64,000 bases of DNA from Lunularia cruciata (lineage: Eukaryota > Streptophyta > Marchantiopsida > Lunulariales > Lunulariaceae): positions 14,761,001 through 14,825,000 of the forward strand of contig OX419755.1 of assembly GCA_948567375.1 (NCBI GenBank), in the 5' to 3' direction. Positions 36,681 through 48,992 of this stretch are shown here, piece by piece. Position 1 is the stretch's first letter; each line of letters begins with the position of its first letter. The notes below the pieces were generated by a model that saw nothing but the letters and a program-made list of their open reading frames with translations, was not told where the DNA came from and searched no databases. The position numbers and the translations under genes were made by a program.

Positions 36681-39600
36681 CATGAATGTGGAATATATTA
36701 CTTGTAGGCTAGTATGCAAGTTTTAAACTAATGGAACACTTGGGCTTGGTGCCTAGCCTTTTAGTTCCTAACTTCTGCTCTCATGTCCTTATTACTCAAG
36801 CTTTATTGACTATGCTACTAGCATTTCAATGGAATGGAACTCTTCTCAATGGAAGGTAAGGCCTTACCTATATACAAGCATTGGGTACTCTAAAACTAAT
36901 TATCATTGCACTTGGATGCTATGTGCAAACCCTAACTTTTGCAATATATAGTATACGCTATACCAACCTCAACTATCACATAATACATGTACTACCTTTT
37001 GAAATGCAATTTCAAAATATGTGTCTAAAAGTATAGATATTAAGAGAGCATATTAGTTACAAATGTTTCAATAATTTTAATTGTAGATTATATATAAAAT
37101 ATTTAACTATATTATGAAATTAACTTACAGGAATTTAGTATATTTTTCACAGAGTTTTTTATATGGTCAAAGAATTTCCTTCTTGAGTTAATATCAGTCA
37201 AAAATTACTCAAGAAGCATTTTGAGTTGTCTAGACAAGCCAATTTATTATAATAGGTTTCATAAATAAAAATATTTTGTCCTTTTTTCTGCAAACTGAAG
37301 TGCTAATGTTTTCCAAAATTTAAGTATTGCTTTGAATATAACGTCTTGCAGTTTTCATACTTTTAAAAATGATTTATACTTTCCTCTGAAATTTATATTC
37401 TGCTTTGCTCATCTGAAAATGATTTATACTTTGCTTTGCATGGAAGAATTGCAAAATTGATTGGTGAATATGATTTAATTTTCAACCATAAATCGACTAA
37501 TTGATAAGGAAATTACAATGCAATAAAAGAAAAAATAAATTAGAAAAAGAGTATGTGACCAACTCAACACGATACTTTCTCAAGAGGCTTTAATCTTTAC
37601 GAAGACAACACCAAAGCATACAAAGATATCAAGAATCATATGCATGTTTCCTTTTGAGATCTGCAGTCAATCTACAAAGGGACTTTACAGGTTTTAGAAA
37701 ACATAATAGTTTCTTGGATGACTGACTGACTGACTGACCTGGAAAGACTTGCCAATGGAGCAAGGGATCAAACCTGGAAGTGAGAAAGCACCCGAATTTT
37801 GCGACCATCCAAAACGATCCGCCTTTCCAAACAAGTTGCTAGAAAGATGGTATGGCTATCAAAGAACTGGCGATGTTTCAGCAAATTGGAAATTGGAGAT
37901 TGTTTCTCCCAACGAACTTGGGGAACAAGGATGAACATGGAGGCAAATTTTGGGTAGTGTCGTGAATGCTGGGTTCAAGTAATCCCAGGGGGTTGAGAGG
38001 ATTTGAGATTGAAATGGAGCTTCAAGTGGACATTTGGGGTTTGTTTTGGAAGTTTGGGTCAATTCTGTAGTTATCACAAGTAGTACATTGTTACTTTCTA
38101 GATAGATAGACACTACGAGACTTTCAGATTTTATTCCTTTGAACGAAGGGATAGAGTTTTGCCATGTGCCTCCAACTTGTCAGTAACCGATGTTAAGGAT
38201 TAAGTACGTAGTTTTCCACATAGAAATTTTCATAACACTTTCAGGTTTTTCTTAATTAAAAGAAGAGAATGAATTAGTTATTCCCTGTGCCCAACTTGTC
38301 TGTAACTGGTATTAATGATTTAGCTGGCGACACAGTTGGAGTAGCGCGAATACTAAACTGTAGATTGCCAACATCCTCTAAATGTCTTCTGCCAGACGAT
38401 TGTTGCTTCTCAGAGATTATGTCGAACGTTAGAACGGACACAAGGCAGCAATTTCAAAGAAGTGAATTCAAGAATGTTTATCTTGATCGACAGATTACAC
38501 CATATCAGTGTCTAGCTTCTCCAGTTCTGATGGCTGTCATGGAAAGCATTCACTGGGCTTGGATCCCGCCAATGCGGTGATGGGATGGCCAAGCCTGTCC
38601 CTGTGATGGGATGTCCTGATTCTTTCTTAGAAAGATTTTCTGTTTCTCTACTGTAAAGCTACTTCCCCGAACTTCTGACAGTTTCCAGTTCTTTCTACCA
38701 TGCATATATCAAGAGCTTCTGTTGTTGGTGGATAATGCGTGCCTAGCTACTTTCATGCTACCACTTATGATGGCCGGGCCGTTCAATTTCTGCATGTTAA
38801 ATTGCCATTTTCTTGACTGTCAATGGTTGAGTCGATGAGGAAGAAGACCTGAAGTTTTATCAGAAAATTTGGATCTGAGCATCCGATCTTCGATTGAAGT
38901 TCGGGAAGCTCAAGCAAGCTCAAGGGTTATGAACCCTTGACGGTTCTGATTGTTTCGAGTAAATGAGATCTGCAGATGCTGTTTATTATCGTCGATAGCT
39001 AATGAGCAATCTTCAAGATGTCGGGTATTGTTAAAAGCTGTCTCCGATAGCAATCGAGTAATCGTTCTATCTTGCACAACGTAGTTTCAAGCAACTTGAA
39101 TCCAATCCATATCTCATTGCTTGAATAACCCAACCGAGTCTCTCGTCTCTTGAGAATCGTCCATAAGTCACGACGAAACTAAAGATTGACACTCTCCGCT
39201 TCCATAAAAAGTAGAAATCTCTAGATTATTAAGCATACTCTTTCTTTTCTCTGCAAAAGTAAGGACAACCAAAATAAAATCTTATATACTTTAGGTCGCT
39301 ATGGGTTCGTGGCGGTGTATGAATGTGGTGCCATTGGAAGTGGAAATTATTTAGCAATTCTTTATTGCTAGTTTAAATTGTGTCTACTATTAACTATAGA
39401 TAACTCCACAACTCTCTCTTCAATCAACGGTTCCTACTGAAATGTTGAACTAACATTACTGGTATACGAGCACCCAAACTAAATATGAAATCGAACAAGG
39501 TTTCAAGAGTGTTGAAACATGGATCTTAGTGGAGCCAAGAAGTCACTTGTGAACGTCATTGTCACATCTCCCGCCCCGAACCAACGCAGCAAATGCTGAA

Positions 39601-40303
39601 CTATCCATAGTTTGACTGCGAAAGATTTCACTCATGCTATAAACGTTTGAGAGAAAGAACTTTAGGGTCATAAGAACAACAACTCTCCCTATACTTGATG
39701 TTTCTCTTCAAGTCCTGAAGTCTTCTTGATCTAATATTTTGTTTCAGGTGTAGAAGTCCTTTCGTTAAGATGTAACCAAGTCTTTCTGAAGAGGCTATTT
39801 GTTTCACTGATATATACGTCCTAAATTATATATTTTACAAACAAATTGATGTTGAATACTACGTGTTTACTTGGGAATTATTAATATGATCCTTAACCAT
39901 GTTTAGACAGCCGTAAAAAAATTCATCTATATGGAAGTCTGTCAGAAGTCTGTATACCAAATTTCTTCCTATGTGACAATTGAAATTGCTTAATATTCTG
40001 CTTTTTGTTGTGAGAATAGCAATGGTTCTTTGACATAGACACTCAAATTGATATCAACTGGCTAGATTGAGAAAAAAAAACTATTATTGACCATCTGATT
40101 ATGTGACTAAAAGCGCAATCAAAATTTTTAAATTGATGAAGCTTGGAATATTGATTGTTAGAAGAAAAGCTTGTACTCTTGTGTTTTATAGAGTTGCTTA
40201 CAATTCATTTAACTATGGCAAGATGGTCTAAGGTAGGCGTTGAACAAAATCGAATTTAAACTAACTACAAATGCAAGATCCTGGGGAGTTAGCAACATTG
40301 TTT

Positions 40304-40519
40304 ACATGAGTATCTTCATTAGTCGATGATATACTGGTACTTTAATAGAATGATGCACAATGGTATCATTCAAATAATACTTCAGTATTCATCTTGAGGT
40401 TGGTCTTAATTACATTAGCATCTCCACTAATAGATGACATGCTTGTACTTTAGTAGAATGATGAATAATGGGGTTATTCAATAACACTTCCTTATTCATC
40501 TTGAGATTGTTCTCAAAGT
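40304..40519. repeat. Imperfect tandem duplication, about 108-base units
   Basis: Unit 1 from 40304 and unit 2 from 40412 share a colinear order of matching blocks (for example TAGAATGATG and TATTCATCTTGAG), with many substitutions. Confidence 0.7.
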
Positions 40520-41527
40520 AGTAATTAAAATGCAGCCTTGATCTCTCTAATATACTCTCTAGATACATTTGTTGATTCATATAGCCTATATTAAAATAAC
40601 ACTCAATTTTTATTCCAAGATACCAATTCTAGTGTTAATTTTAGTGTTAGTGGTCCTTTCATCTTAAAATCCTATTTTAGTTGTAAAATTAGTAAATTCA
40701 ATTGAAGTTGGGATGAGGTAGTTAGGATACACTTATAAACATAAACTAACAAGATAACTAAATCAAAGCACATTAAAATTATATACAAGCAATCATTTAC
40801 TTGCGACCATATAAATCCAGGCTATATGAAAGAAGAATCCAATTTAGCCACCAACATCTACCTGATTAGTGAAGACCATAAACCCCTTGACTTTAGAAAA
40901 ATGAATTTGTTTCAAAACCCACCTATCTTGAGAGAATATATATATATATATCTTGAAGCAAATCATAACTTGCTTTGTTAATGGAGAACAAAAGTATGTT
41001 GTAGCAACATTTAATTTTACTAATAAAATCCAATGTATACAATATGAGCTAACAAATTGCATAAAATATTGACTTTTACATTCTCCTTATAGTTGATTTA
41101 TATTGATTGAGATTTCTCTACTAGTTGTACTCAAATAACCAGACAATTCTATGTGAATCATGTGTAACCTTGAAAATCTACTTTATATCAATTATTTTTA
41201 ACTCAAGTGGTAATATACTAATATGATTATCTTCATGTGACTTCACCCCCTTTGCAATGACCACTTTCCAATGGCTAGATTTTAGAGATCATAGAGCCTG
41301 ATCATAAAGATTCTGGCTCCCAAGAATCACTACGTACTAGAGATGCCATTCAAGCGGCACGGAGAGTGACAAATGCATATTTGTACGAGAGTAGAATTCT
41401 CTTCCTTAAATGAAATTTGTAAATCTTTCGTTTTTCTTGCTTGTTGGTTAGCTCTCGTACTTTTCTCAGTCCTCCTTCTCCTCTTTGTGACCAGGCTCTT
41501 GACACAAGTTATAGACTCGTTGGAATA

Positions 41528-41611
41528 CTTCTGGTATTGATTAATAAGAATGGCTTGATTACAATCAAGCTTCTGGTATTGATTAATAAGAATGGCTTGA
41601 TTACAATCAAG
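41528..41611. repeat. Perfect 42-base tandem duplication
   Basis: 41528-41569 is repeated exactly at 41570-41611. The identity implies a recent event. Confidence 0.92.
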
Positions 41612-42291
41612 CTTCACACTCATAGACGTTGCTTGTTTACCTTTGGTTTTGTGTAACATGATCCTAGTAGTCTAGTAGTAGGTAATCACTATCTTTCTCA
41701 GCTATTCAAGTTGATCGTTCAGAATTGCCAAGGAAACATTATCTTTATTGTTCAAACTTCTTGCCATTTCTTTCCAAGAGGGGTTTTTCTTTATAAGCTA
41801 CCAAGAAGTCTAACATTAACTTATGGCTCAATATCGAGATTTCTCATCTACTCCACCAATTTGGTCACTTATTCTTTTATTGATAATTTGCACACATGTA
41901 TATATTAGAGTATGAAATGTGTCCCCAAGTCTATTCTATCGTTCTATATTTTTCAGGTACTATATATTGTCGTAATATACTGGATCTTGAACTGCTTGTA
42001 ACGATGCATCATTGAGGAAAGACTACTAAATATGAGATCTACGTCTAATTCAAGTTTTACTTGTATAGAAATATTCACACTTGCTTGTTGTATCAAACCT
42101 TAAAGTTTCCCCCTGTTAACGTTTAAGAATAACTGACGTGTTAAAAGCTGGTTGTTTCCTCCATCAGTACTAAAGCTAGTTGGTCCATTTCTTCCCATTT
42201 GGAGAGCTTTTCCTCGTCATATGCATCACCTCTCGGCTACTACTTCAGTTACTACTTCACTTTTGATATATTTCTACAAACCTTTCAATTT

Positions 42292-42513
42292 CAAAGTGGT
42301 TTTGATTCGCTGACTCCAGAGATGATAGTTATCACTAGTCAATTTCTTAATATGGTTGATATTTGAATAAGGATTCATGTAATATATGAATAATTGATTT
42401 TTGAAAGTGCTTTTCATCCGCTGACTCCAGAGATAATAGTTTTCACTAGTCAACCTCTTAATATGGTTGATATTTGAATAAAGAGCATTTTATATCGAAA
42501 AGAATTGATTCTT
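42292..42513. repeat. Imperfect tandem duplication, about 111-base units
   Basis: Units start at 42292 and about 42403. The core GCTGACTCCAGAGAT and the later TTAATATGGTTGATATTTGA blocks are nearly identical; the ends have diverged. Confidence 0.8.
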
Positions 42514-42644
42514 TTGTATTCGAGATTTGGAGTGAAAGAGATTGAATGTCCGCACTGTGTGCCGACATTCAGGCCCATAACCTGTTGGAACGCGCAAAAG
42601 TGTGAATATGTTTCATAAGGTAAAGACTGAAGCACCACAACTAA

Positions 42645-42744
42645 GACAGAACTCATACATTCAGTAATAATTCCTCAATGATGAATGAATACAAGACGGA
42701 ACTCATACATTCAGGTGTGATTCTTCTGTGATGAATGAAAACAC
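42645..42744. repeat. Imperfect 50-base tandem duplication
   Basis: Units 42645-42694 and 42695-42744 share ACTCATACATTCAG and TGATGAATGAA blocks with several substitutions. Confidence 0.8.
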
Positions 42745-44117
42745 GCAAAGCCAAGATTCAAGATATGTCTCGATTCTACATGACTCGGCAAGTAGAGTTA
42801 GTACTCATAAAAGATGTAACTAGTAACGAATAGCCAACTAATCACTAAAGTCACTTGTGAACTGAACTGAATAAACATTTGAGAAGAACTCAAAAGATCA
42901 TAAGTAGCAGTAATGAAGTTTTCGTACCTTGATAATAATAGTTTAACTTAGAGGTTATAACATTCGTACATGTGGCTTTAGCTTCTAATGCACCATACTT
43001 TCTATCCTCGAGTTAGTAGTTCAATTGTCATACATCACTAATATCTGCCGAGTGGATCCAAATCAAGAACATATGTTCAACATTGTACTTTGTGTCAACA
43101 TATACTCACACTATGCCAATAACTCTTGCCTCTGATAACCTGTTCAGGAAATGTAAGGAGTATTCGGCACGATTGAATATTGAATCGAAACATTCAACAC
43201 CAAGTAAAACGAAGAAGAAAACCGAAACCATGAGAGGTGACCCACAAGGGAGTAATTGCACCTAAACATTGAGTCATATCTGTTCGGTTTGAACCAATAA
43301 TATGGACCCCCCACTTCTTTCTCATATCATGTGAGAGGTGACATTTGAAGTAGATTTTACTGGAGCTTCGTGTCGAATGGAGGTTGTAAAGGGAAGCAGG
43401 AGTGACGAAAACATGGAGCAAACATAAAATATAGAAAGTGTCATTCCAGATGGTGCAAAAGGACTGAAGGTGAAATCCAATCAAATTTGATTGGAGAGCA
43501 GCTTAATATCTAACTTGCAGTACCTGATATTGGATCCATCCACAAAGCAGCACAAGTTCTCACTTGCGCCAAGATGCCCACACCAGCTTGAGAAATGTGA
43601 TTGTTATTTCAAGGGAGGAATATTCGGATATAAGGTCCAGTGCTTCCATCAAGTGAGGTAACGGGGAGATGGTGGAAATGCTGATGGAGCGGTGGGATGA
43701 TCGACAGATGGAGTCGGAGCATTGGAATTTGTCAGAATATTGATGGAGCTCCATGCTGGCTAGTGAGTGAGGAGCGTGCCTGCTATTTGCGGTGGAGTCC
43801 TTGGTGCAGCTGAGTAAGCATGGGGGAGGAGTAAGGTGAGAGAATCAGGTGCACTGCACGGGTTTGGTACTTCTGGCGATGTCTGTCGTCCGTCCGCTGA
43901 CCTTATTGGAAGGCTAGACGCGCCACTTCCTCTCTTATACATCTGCTGTACTGGCGCTTTCAGTGATGCGGATTGTGTTCAAAGTAGACTAGACCATTGA
44001 TGAGTGGGAAGAACTATCACAACTTGGTCCTTCCCGTGATACTTGTCTGCAAGTGAATGATGACAGGATTCTTTCACGATAATGCATGCCGGTTGATATG
44101 AGTGCAAGTTGTCGCAG

Positions 44118-44125
44118 TATATATG
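44118..44125 (+). promoter_or_regulatory. Probable TATA box of the gene at 44273
   Basis: TATATATG lies 155 bases before the ATG, consistent with a 5' UTR of about 120 bases. Motif and position only. Confidence 0.4.
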
Positions 44126-44272
44126 CAGAAAAGGATGTCAGTTTCGGGTGTAGAGTTCGATGATTCAACATTTGGATATCGGGTCTGAGAAGTGAGAAAC
44201 TTACCGTGAAAAGGAGGGAAGAGGGTTTTTTCATCTCATCTTTCGGGACTTTGGATACAGACTTCTGTAATC

Positions 44273-44909
44273 ATGTGTCAAAGTTGCCCGCCGCAGAAAC
44301 TGCACAGGACTTATTCGAAGGGGTTGGTGGTTCAAGTTGTGGGGAAACCCCCGAGACCTTGTCCAACTGCAAGAATATCTCCTCCAGCAACACCAATTGT
44401 TATTGCTTCAGAGTCTCCATCTCCGTGTGCTTCGTGTTCTGGTTGTCCGCCTGCAATGGCTTCGGGCTCCGGAATCAGACGAAGTATTCGGAAGCCAGAG
44501 AAACAGGAACAGATGGAGCGAGTACGAGAGACTCCGAGGTCTGGTGAAGCAAAAAGTCCCAATGGAAGTTGCTGGAAGTGGTTTGCTGGAGGTGAGAAGA
44601 TTCTCGCAGATGATGGCGAGGTGTCAAGTTTAATTTACTTTCATTCCGATTGCTCCATTGAGTCAGAGATGAAGAGTGTGGTTGATCTCCTACAACTGCA
44701 TTGGACTTGACCAAGTAAGTTTAGATATGTCACTTCTCCTTTTCTCAAGATTGTAAATTCTCAAATTCAAGAAATATGAACTGTCCTAGGGAGCGGTCTT
44801 TTGCAAAATTCCAGTTATTAAATCTGGTTTGAGAGTTTGATCGACTGCTTCAAAGTATGTTCACTGACAATTATCTTTGTAAATTGCAGATGTAGATTTG
44901 ACTTGGTGA
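44273..44909 (+). CDS. Small MCQSC-family protein, copy 2 (two exons)
   Basis: Divergent member of the same unrecognised family as 1691 and 48993. Predicted exons are 44273-44591 and 44890-44909, giving about 112 residues. It starts MCQSCPPQKLHR, keeping MCQS, a Gln and a basic stretch at matching positions. The middle is longer than in the other copies and rich in Pro, Ser, Ala and Cys, with a basic segment (IRRSIRKPEK) before the C-terminal motif CWKWFAG. The donor GTGAGA is in phase 1, at the place corresponding to the other copies. The acceptor AAATTGCAG at 44889 opens a last exon reading D-V-D-L-T-W then TGA. It has no signal peptide or membrane segment. The extra cysteines and weaker N-terminal match could mean relaxed constraint, but the frame is open and the splice sites are intact. 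Confidence 0.62.
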
Positions 44910-47900
44910 TCTTCATGTTGCACATAATGGAGTAGGCCCTGCCTGGAGGCCATGCGAGCAAAGACTGCCCTCACTGGTGTTAGCTATCATGCACTCGATA
45001 CCCGCAATAATTTTGGCTCAGAAATAATTTTCTGGAACAAAATGGGATAAGAAGGGGGAAATCAAGATCTGAAGAACGATAGAGCTTGTACATATAAGCA
45101 CAACAGGATAAGACATCCAGAGAGGAACAAGAGCGGGACACACTTGCTAAGGTCAGCACGCAAGGCTTTGCCTGGGATTGGGTGCAATTGCACGAAGCCT
45201 GACAATAAGGGAATGTAGAATTTTGAGAAGAATTTCAGTACTTTTACCGAGGCTTGATCTCCTTGAGACGAAATAGAAGAGGTTTAGAAGTTAGGATTCT
45301 CCTGATTCATTCACGATTCTCACAAGAGAAGGATAAGAATAGGAATATAATCAGGAATGTCTTCCAGCTTCTTTCGGGAAGACCCTGAGAGGCAAGTTAG
45401 GAAGTGGCCAAAAATGTAAATAGAGATGTGGAGCAATAGTTAAAAGTGGAATCGCAGAAACGTTCGATTTGAAGTGTGCACATCTCTATATTAGCGAGCT
45501 TTGGGCTATTCCACCATGAAACCTCACATGAATAACCCGAGAATGTACCGTGGGTGTGCTAGCTCTTCGTCCAGTCTGGTCTCTTCCTTTGTTCCCAAGT
45601 TACTTTACGGAGAACAGGGACACTCAGGGATTAATGTCACATAATTGTACGCCAGCGGAATATGGAATTGTAGTTCTTCTGTCATTACGGTCCTTCTCTC
45701 GCATCCTGGCTACGTTATGCGGAACAGCAGATGGATTTCAGTTGGCTATAGGAGATCATATAATTAAGCCTGAAGTTTCTTGAACATTAACAAGCATACT
45801 TCCCTGTTTTATGAATTCAAGGTAGATTCATATCTGGTAGTTGAAACTCTCGACCACTTATCCTTTCCCCTGCTAATTCTTTTTTGGTTTGGCGCAAACT
45901 CTAGCGCAACTCGTGCAGGCCAGCACTTCTTGCGAGATCTTTGAAATTCAAAATTTATGTTCTTTCCCAACGTTTCAATTGCCCTAAGAAGACTCGCTTT
46001 CGCTACGGCTCCAGTGAGTTCCGTTAACTAGGCCACTGTCTATAAGTCCCGGGTTTATTCTTCAACAGGCACGCGGTCAGAGATTCAATACTCCTCCCAC
46101 TGCTTAGGAGCTTACGGTTTCACGTTCTATTTCATTCCTCGATGGGGTTTCTGTTTACCTTTCCCTCACGGTACTGCTTCGCTGTCGGTCACCCAGGATT
46201 CCAAGGTGGTTGACAATGGAAAATCGTGGCCTGTTAGCGGATACAGTAATACATGTTTAGGGTTTGGTGGTAACGAGATCTCTCCTCTCAGAGAATCACT
46301 TACATCGCGAATTTCGAGTGTTCAAGGATTTTTCTAGACTCTCCATCTCTATTGCCCCCCTGGTGATTAATCCGTTCTTTAGACACAAGCATCAAACCCG
46401 AACTCATTATCCTTTCTGAAAGATTACAGGTAGCACTCATTTCCCCCAGATTCTTTTCAATAAAAGTTAGCCACGACAAAGTAACGCGAAAGTACTCACT
46501 TTCCTCCCAGACAGATTCATCTGGAAAAGGGCTACAGTAGCTATGACCAAGATCCCCGTGGGCAAGTTTCCCCCTCACTCAGATTCTTCTTTGTATGTAA
46601 AAGAGCTCGATTTTAGAAGAACGAAGGGGGCTAGTTGCAAGCACAATACTTCCCGAAAACCATATCCCTTTGTTGTCAGAGTATTTGGTTGCGCGCACCT
46701 AAACCTATGGAGTACAATTCCAGATTCCCAAGTTTCCACGGACGCATGCCGAGAAGGAAAGGAACATGGAGATGTCGACCTGGAGCCAACGCAGAGGAGA
46801 ACTGATGAGCTGATATGGGTGTTGTAACTATGAGTATGAATGCTGATATGGGTGAGATGTTATTCAAGGGGTTTTGAGTAAACAGTCAAGGAAAACGATT
46901 CTTTTACGATAATTTTAGATCATCCTGATACCTTAACATCATAAGTCCTATTCCACGGCAATGTTCTTACTTATCACCAACGAGTACTTACCACCATTAA
47001 GCAACCGTTTTATGCCTGTGACAAATCCTGGTATTGAGGCATGGACACGAAGTAAAGGAAAAGAAAGTTTGCTGTTTGCGTTTTTTGTAATTCGCACAAT
47101 CCATCCCGTCTTCCAACGTGCTGAACAAGAGCAATACTAGGTGGGACCTAAACGTGCAGCAATCTTATAGCTCCTCATGGCGATGCAGTGAACCTTTTGG
47201 ATAACGCCATAGAAGATGTCAAGCCTATTCTTTCGTGAAGAAAATTCTTGTCAAGTGTGGAATAATTCTTACAAACTCTTGTGCTGACAATTTTGATGTC
47301 GTGGGAACAGTCTCTTCTCGTAACAAGGGTATTGAGACCAGCAGATATATGCCATATTCAAACATACCTGAATTAATCAATCACACCTGAATTGCCCTGC
47401 TGAGCACTCTAGTTATCGTCTTCTAAAATCTTAGGTGACTGTGTATGAATGTCAAAATTTTGAACTTTCGAAATATAAGCTATCCACCCTAATCATGGAA
47501 ACGCAGACAAATGGGAAATGGCTTCTCAATCTACCAGAAAAACTAGACGTACGTGTTGGAAGGCAATGTACAATCCCCTTGTTCGTCTTTTGCATGTCTG
47601 GCTACCCCTTCTACTGATGCAGAGAGCAATGCCGAGCTGACGAAGACATGCCTGGCGTTTGGTAGCTCAAGCTATGAAACTCGTGATCTAGAAAAGGCAA
47701 ATCCGTTGGCTTTGGTTGCTTGCATAGTCCAGAACAATGAAGTTCAATGCATCAGCCTTCCAGCTCCACAGGGGAGCTGATGACCAAGCTTGGAGAGAAT
47801 TCCAGCCACTCAAGAGAGAGCATTCAGTACTATGCTGTACCATCCAAAGTAGTTAGACTAGAGAAAAGGAGAAAGAATCCCTCCAGTCGGGGCACGAGGA

Positions 47901-48992
47901 GGAAGGAAGGATGGGGTGTGCTCCCTATCGCAGCTCTCAAGGTCTCGAGCCTATTTGAAAATATTGGTCCACTTGGAATACGGTCACTCCCAAGGTGGAT
48001 TATTTAATTCCAGAATCCAGATAAAGCTGCTTCGTGTACGTACCACACTGTATGGGAGGGTTATGATAGTCGGGCCTCGTATAGCAGGATTGGCGTGTAG
48101 ACAGGCATCAGGGTGATTATTTTATAGCTGAGTTATGGAGATGTCCATCCAGTCTGCGCCAACCTGCTGCTGCTTAATTGTGGTAAAGATAGACAAGGAG
48201 TATTCGATAGAAGAACGACTGGAGTAGTACCCATGATAGAAGTACGGCGAGGCTAATGCAATGTACTTGAATCGCATCGAGAAGGGCTACGAATATTCTG
48301 CCCACACAAAGAAAATCATATCCGCGTCGATCCGGCCAGTCTCGGGAAAGGGATCTTTTGAAATTTACTTTGAATACCTCTGTGCTTTTTCTTGGCGTGT
48401 GCCGACAGTGTGAGCCGGGCGGTCTATCTGTGCTGACCCATCTGGGGGGAAAGTTGCTGAATGTGCAAGACTGGATAAACGTACAGGAATGATTGGGATG
48501 AGATGCTCCCAACAGTGAGGGTGTTGTTCAAAGAGCTAGCGCTTCTTTGCGGGTAGAAGGCGACTTCTTTGCGGGTGGAGACACAGTTAAGGGAGCTTTT
48601 TGATGCTGACTATGCAGCAGACAAGAAAAACAAGTTGTTCATCCGATTGTGCAATGGGGCGGCCAATCTATCGTGTCAGAGCTTCAGAGGAGTCTACATT
48701 GATAAAAAGGGAACTTCAAGAAGCTGTATTCATCATCATTTGTTGCATCCACACTTGTGTTGCTAGCAGCGCTTCACTCAATCTCAAGACGCAACTGTCT
48801 GTCTCTCTCAAGTGAATAGTAGAAGAAGAACTTCAAAACAATCGCCTGCTCCGACAGGATTCGAGTGTGTGGAAACTGAAAGGGGATTAGTTAAACAGGT
48901 TTCTATTCTGTGCAGACAGAGTTTGTCGGTGTTTGTTTCTCTCGGACCTTTTGTACGAGAATTTTGTTCGTCGAAACCTCCCAATCGCAAAC
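44910..48992. other. Intergenic DNA between small-gene copies 2 and 3
   Basis: Holds the plastid-type rRNA fragment at 45976-46200. Frames at 46543-46827 (+) and 47747-48007 (+) have no recognisable domain. The last several hundred bases are probably promoter and 5' UTR of the gene at 48993. A short direct repeat (CTTCTTTGCGGGT) occurs near 48543 and 48564. Confidence 0.45.
45976..46200 (-). pseudogene. Partial 23S rRNA, plastid type (nuclear insertion)
   Basis: The - strand reads as part of domain I/II of a bacterial-type 23S rRNA. It includes ACCGTGAGGGAAAGG, AAGCAGTGGGAG, CTGACCGCGTGCCTGTTGAA and GGAGCCGTAGCGAAAGCGAG, in the correct order and spacing. The stretch AGGGCAATTG after GAGTCTTCTT resembles plastid rather than bacterial or mitochondrial 23S, so a nuclear copy of plastid DNA is most likely. 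Numerous substitutions show it is not recent. Only about 225 bases are present, so it is non-functional. Confidence 0.85.

Larger units (their letters stand above)
36681..44117. other. Intergenic DNA with clustered tandem duplications
   Basis: No supported gene in about 7.4 kb. It contains a GACT microsatellite at 37720-37738, an AT run at 40935-40952 and four local tandem duplications between 40.3 and 42.8 kb, listed separately. A trace that might be copia RNase H lies on the - strand near 39.65-40.05 kb but is too decayed to call. Short frames at 37749-37934 and 38287-38580 show no domain. Confidence 0.45.

Noticed and set aside
37960-37990. tRNA T-arm-like sequence
   Set aside because: The stem-loop has a loop that is too long, and no acceptor, D or anticodon arms flank it.
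39650-40050. Possible copia RNase H remnant on the - strand
   Set aside because: A weak match to the end of RNase H (LGYILTKGL-like) with several stops; too decayed to call with confidence.
46543-46827. 94-codon open frame beside the rRNA fragment
   Set aside because: No recognisable domain; could be organelle-derived DNA, but no organelle gene could be identified.
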